Source: an uncultured Rhodocyclaceae bacterium (GTDB lineage Bacteria; Pseudomonadota; Gammaproteobacteria; Burkholderiales; Rhodocyclaceae). Taken from it: DNA of 5,758 nucleotides. The stretch's first letter is position 1, and the number at the start of each line of letters is the position of its first letter. This document shows positions 4,611 to 5,758 of this stretch, piece by piece. Under the pieces are notes generated by a model. It was not told the origin of the DNA, did no database searches, and saw only the letters and a program-made list of their open reading frames with translations. A program made the position numbers and the translations under genes. The DNA lies in assembly GCA_937892345.1 (NCBI GenBank), contig CALAGF010000236.1, positions 1 through 5,758 of the forward strand. Direction: 5' to 3'.

Positions 4611-5758
4611 ATGAACATGAACAGACGGCAGTTTTTCAAAGTCTGTTCCGCCGGCCTCGGGGGCTCGTCCATCGCACTGATGGGCTTTTCACCGACGGCA
4701 GCCTTGGCGGAAGTGCGGACTTTCAAACTCGCCCGTGCCACCGAAACACGCAATATCTGTCCGTATTGCTCGGTGTCCTGCGGCGTGCTGATTTACTCGA
4801 CCGGGGATAAATCCAAGAATTCCCAGTCGGAAATCATTCATATCGAGGGGGATCCGGATAATCCCGTGAATCGCGGCACCTTGTGTCCCAAGGGCGCGGG
4901 TTTGCGCGACATGATCCAGAGCGAAAATCGCCTGAAGTGGCCGGAAGTCCGCGAGGCAGGTTCCAGCGAATGGAAGAAGATTTCGTGGAATGAAGCGGTT
5001 GACCGCATCACCAAGCACATGAAGACGGATCGCGACGCGAACTTCATGGCGCAAAACAAGGACGGCGTGACCGTCAATCGCTGGACCACTACTGGATTCC
5101 TTGCATCATCGGCAGCACCGAATGAGGCTGGCTACCTGACCGTGAAGACGATTCGCGCGTTGGGCATGACCTCGATCGATACCCAGGCACGCATTTGACA
5201 CGCTCCCACGGTGGCCAGTCTGGCTCCGAGTTTTGGGCGTGGTGCGATGACCAACCATTGGGTGGACATCAAGAACGCTGATCTGGTTTTTGTCATGGGC
5301 GGTAACCCGGCTGAAGCGCATCCTTGCGGCTTCAAGTGGGTGATCGAAGCCAAAAAGAACCGCAAAGCCAAGCTCGTGGTCGTTGACCCGCGCTTCAATC
5401 GCACGGCATCGGTAGCGGATTTCTACGCGCCCTTGCGTTCCGGCTCCGACATCGCCTTCCTCGGCGGCGTCATCAATTACCTGATCTCCAACGACAAGAT
5501 TCATCACGAATACGTCAAGCATTACACCAACGCAGCATTCCTGATCGATACCGGCTTCAATTTTGAAGATGGACTGTTCTCCGGTTACAACGACGAGAAG
5601 CGCAGCTATGCGAAGGACAGCTGGAAATATCAGATCGGTGAAGACGGTTTCGCCAAGGTGGATGAAACCTGGCAAGACCCGAATTGCGTCTGGCAATTGC
5701 TGAAGAAGCACTATTCACGCTACACCCCGGAAGTGGTTGAAAAGGTGTGCGGTACCCC
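4611..5758 (+). CDS. fdnG: Selenocysteine formate dehydrogenase, major (alpha) subunit, FdnG/FdoG type (3' end outside window)
   Basis: Catalytic subunit that oxidises formate to CO2 at a bis-MGD molybdenum (or tungsten) site. It passes electrons through a 4Fe-4S cluster to an iron-sulfur beta subunit and a membrane cytochrome b subunit. About 382 of the roughly 1015 residues usual for the family are visible. Residues 1-33 are a twin-arginine signal (NRRQFFK at 4-10, hydrophobic stretch, likely cut after ALA at 31-33), placing the mature enzyme in the periplasm. Cluster ligands are Cys50, Cys53, Cys57 and Cys92, with Lys94 of CPKG as in E. coli FdnG. An in-frame TGA at 5196-5198 is residue 196, the Sec position of E. 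coli FdnG. It is followed by HAPTVASLAPSFGRGAMTNHWVDIKNADLV and then an uninterrupted frame with FdnG similarity to the window edge, so this is recoding, not a broken gene. FdnG and FdoG cannot be told apart here. The beta and gamma subunit genes are expected just beyond the edge. Confidence 0.96.
5196..5198 (+). other. Selenocysteine codon (UGA recoded)
   Basis: TGA in frame at codon 196 of fdnG, followed by His197 as in E. coli FdnG. Strong FdnG-like coding continues on both sides without a frame change. Reading it as a stop would remove most of the active-site domain. Confidence 0.96.
5196..5241 (+). promoter_or_regulatory. Bacterial SECIS element in fdnG
   Basis: A hairpin directly after the UGA recruits SelB carrying Sec-tRNA. 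Upper stem: GG (5210-5211) pairs with CC (5226-5227), and GGCC (5213-5216) with GGCT (5222-5225, one G-U pair). The U at 5212 is bulged and the apical loop is AGUCU (5217-5221). Counting the U of UGA as 1, the bulged U is base 17 and the loop G and U are bases 23 and 24, the positions SelB recognises in E. coli fdhF. A lower stem can form between CACGC (5199-5203) and GCGTG (5237-5241). The stem has one more base on its 3' side than my recollection of fdhF. Confidence 0.88.

Noticed and set aside
5196..5198. TGA as a true stop making fdnG a pseudogene
   Set aside because: The frame and FdnG similarity continue with no shift, the position equals the E. coli Sec residue, a SECIS hairpin follows, and selD is the neighbour.
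1..5758. CRISPR array, phage genes or a new defence system
   Set aside because: No regularly spaced repeats, integrase, transposase or phage proteins are visible. The only defence-related gene is the ordinary hsdM fragment.

Overview
This window looks like GC-rich chromosomal DNA of a proteobacterium, most probably a betaproteobacterium (Rhodocyclales- or Burkholderiales-like). That rests on GC-rich codon use, a YchN-type DsrE protein, an RhlE-type helicase, and a selenocysteine-decoding respiratory formate dehydrogenase that aligns almost residue for residue with E. coli FdnG as I recall it. The taxon is inference; no rRNA or other marker gene is present.

Layout: (1) bases 1-1467 (+) are the 3' part of hsdM, the methyltransferase subunit of a type I restriction-modification system, cut by the left edge. 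(2) 1479-1832 (+) is a 117-residue DsrE-family/YchN-like protein, 11 bp behind hsdM, where hsdS might have been expected. (3) 1891-3213 (+) is a DEAD-box RNA helicase of the RhlE group, with a probable sigma-70 -10 element in front. (4) 3247-4299 (-) is selD, selenophosphate synthetase, convergent with rhlE. (5) 4300-4610 is a divergent regulatory region. (6) 4611 to the right edge (+) is the N-terminal third of fdnG, the catalytic subunit of a Tat-exported formate dehydrogenase. Its reading frame runs through an in-frame TGA at 5196-5198, decoded as selenocysteine, with a SECIS hairpin directly after it.

How the parts work together: SelD makes selenophosphate, the selenium donor for Sec-tRNA. 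The divergent neighbour fdnG consumes that product through its single Sec codon (residue 196, the same number as in E. coli FdnG). The key SECIS bases (bulged U17, loop G23 and U24, counted from the U of UGA) fall at the positions used by E. coli fdhF.

The most interesting part is the selD-fdnG intergenic region. It holds a 17-bp perfect inverted repeat whose two arms are each a 13-bp palindrome (GGACAA-N-TTGTCC), centred 30 bp apart. About 60 bp further on is a near-consensus sigma-54 promoter (TGGCATG-N4-TTGCA), and a possible IHF site lies between them. The palindromes sit at about -121 and -91 from the predicted start of transcription, as expected for enhancer sites of a sigma-54 activator. 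In E. coli, fdnG is controlled by FNR/NarL with sigma-70, whereas sigma-54/FhlA control belongs to fdhF. This locus therefore appears to place an FdnG-type respiratory enzyme under sigma-54 control.
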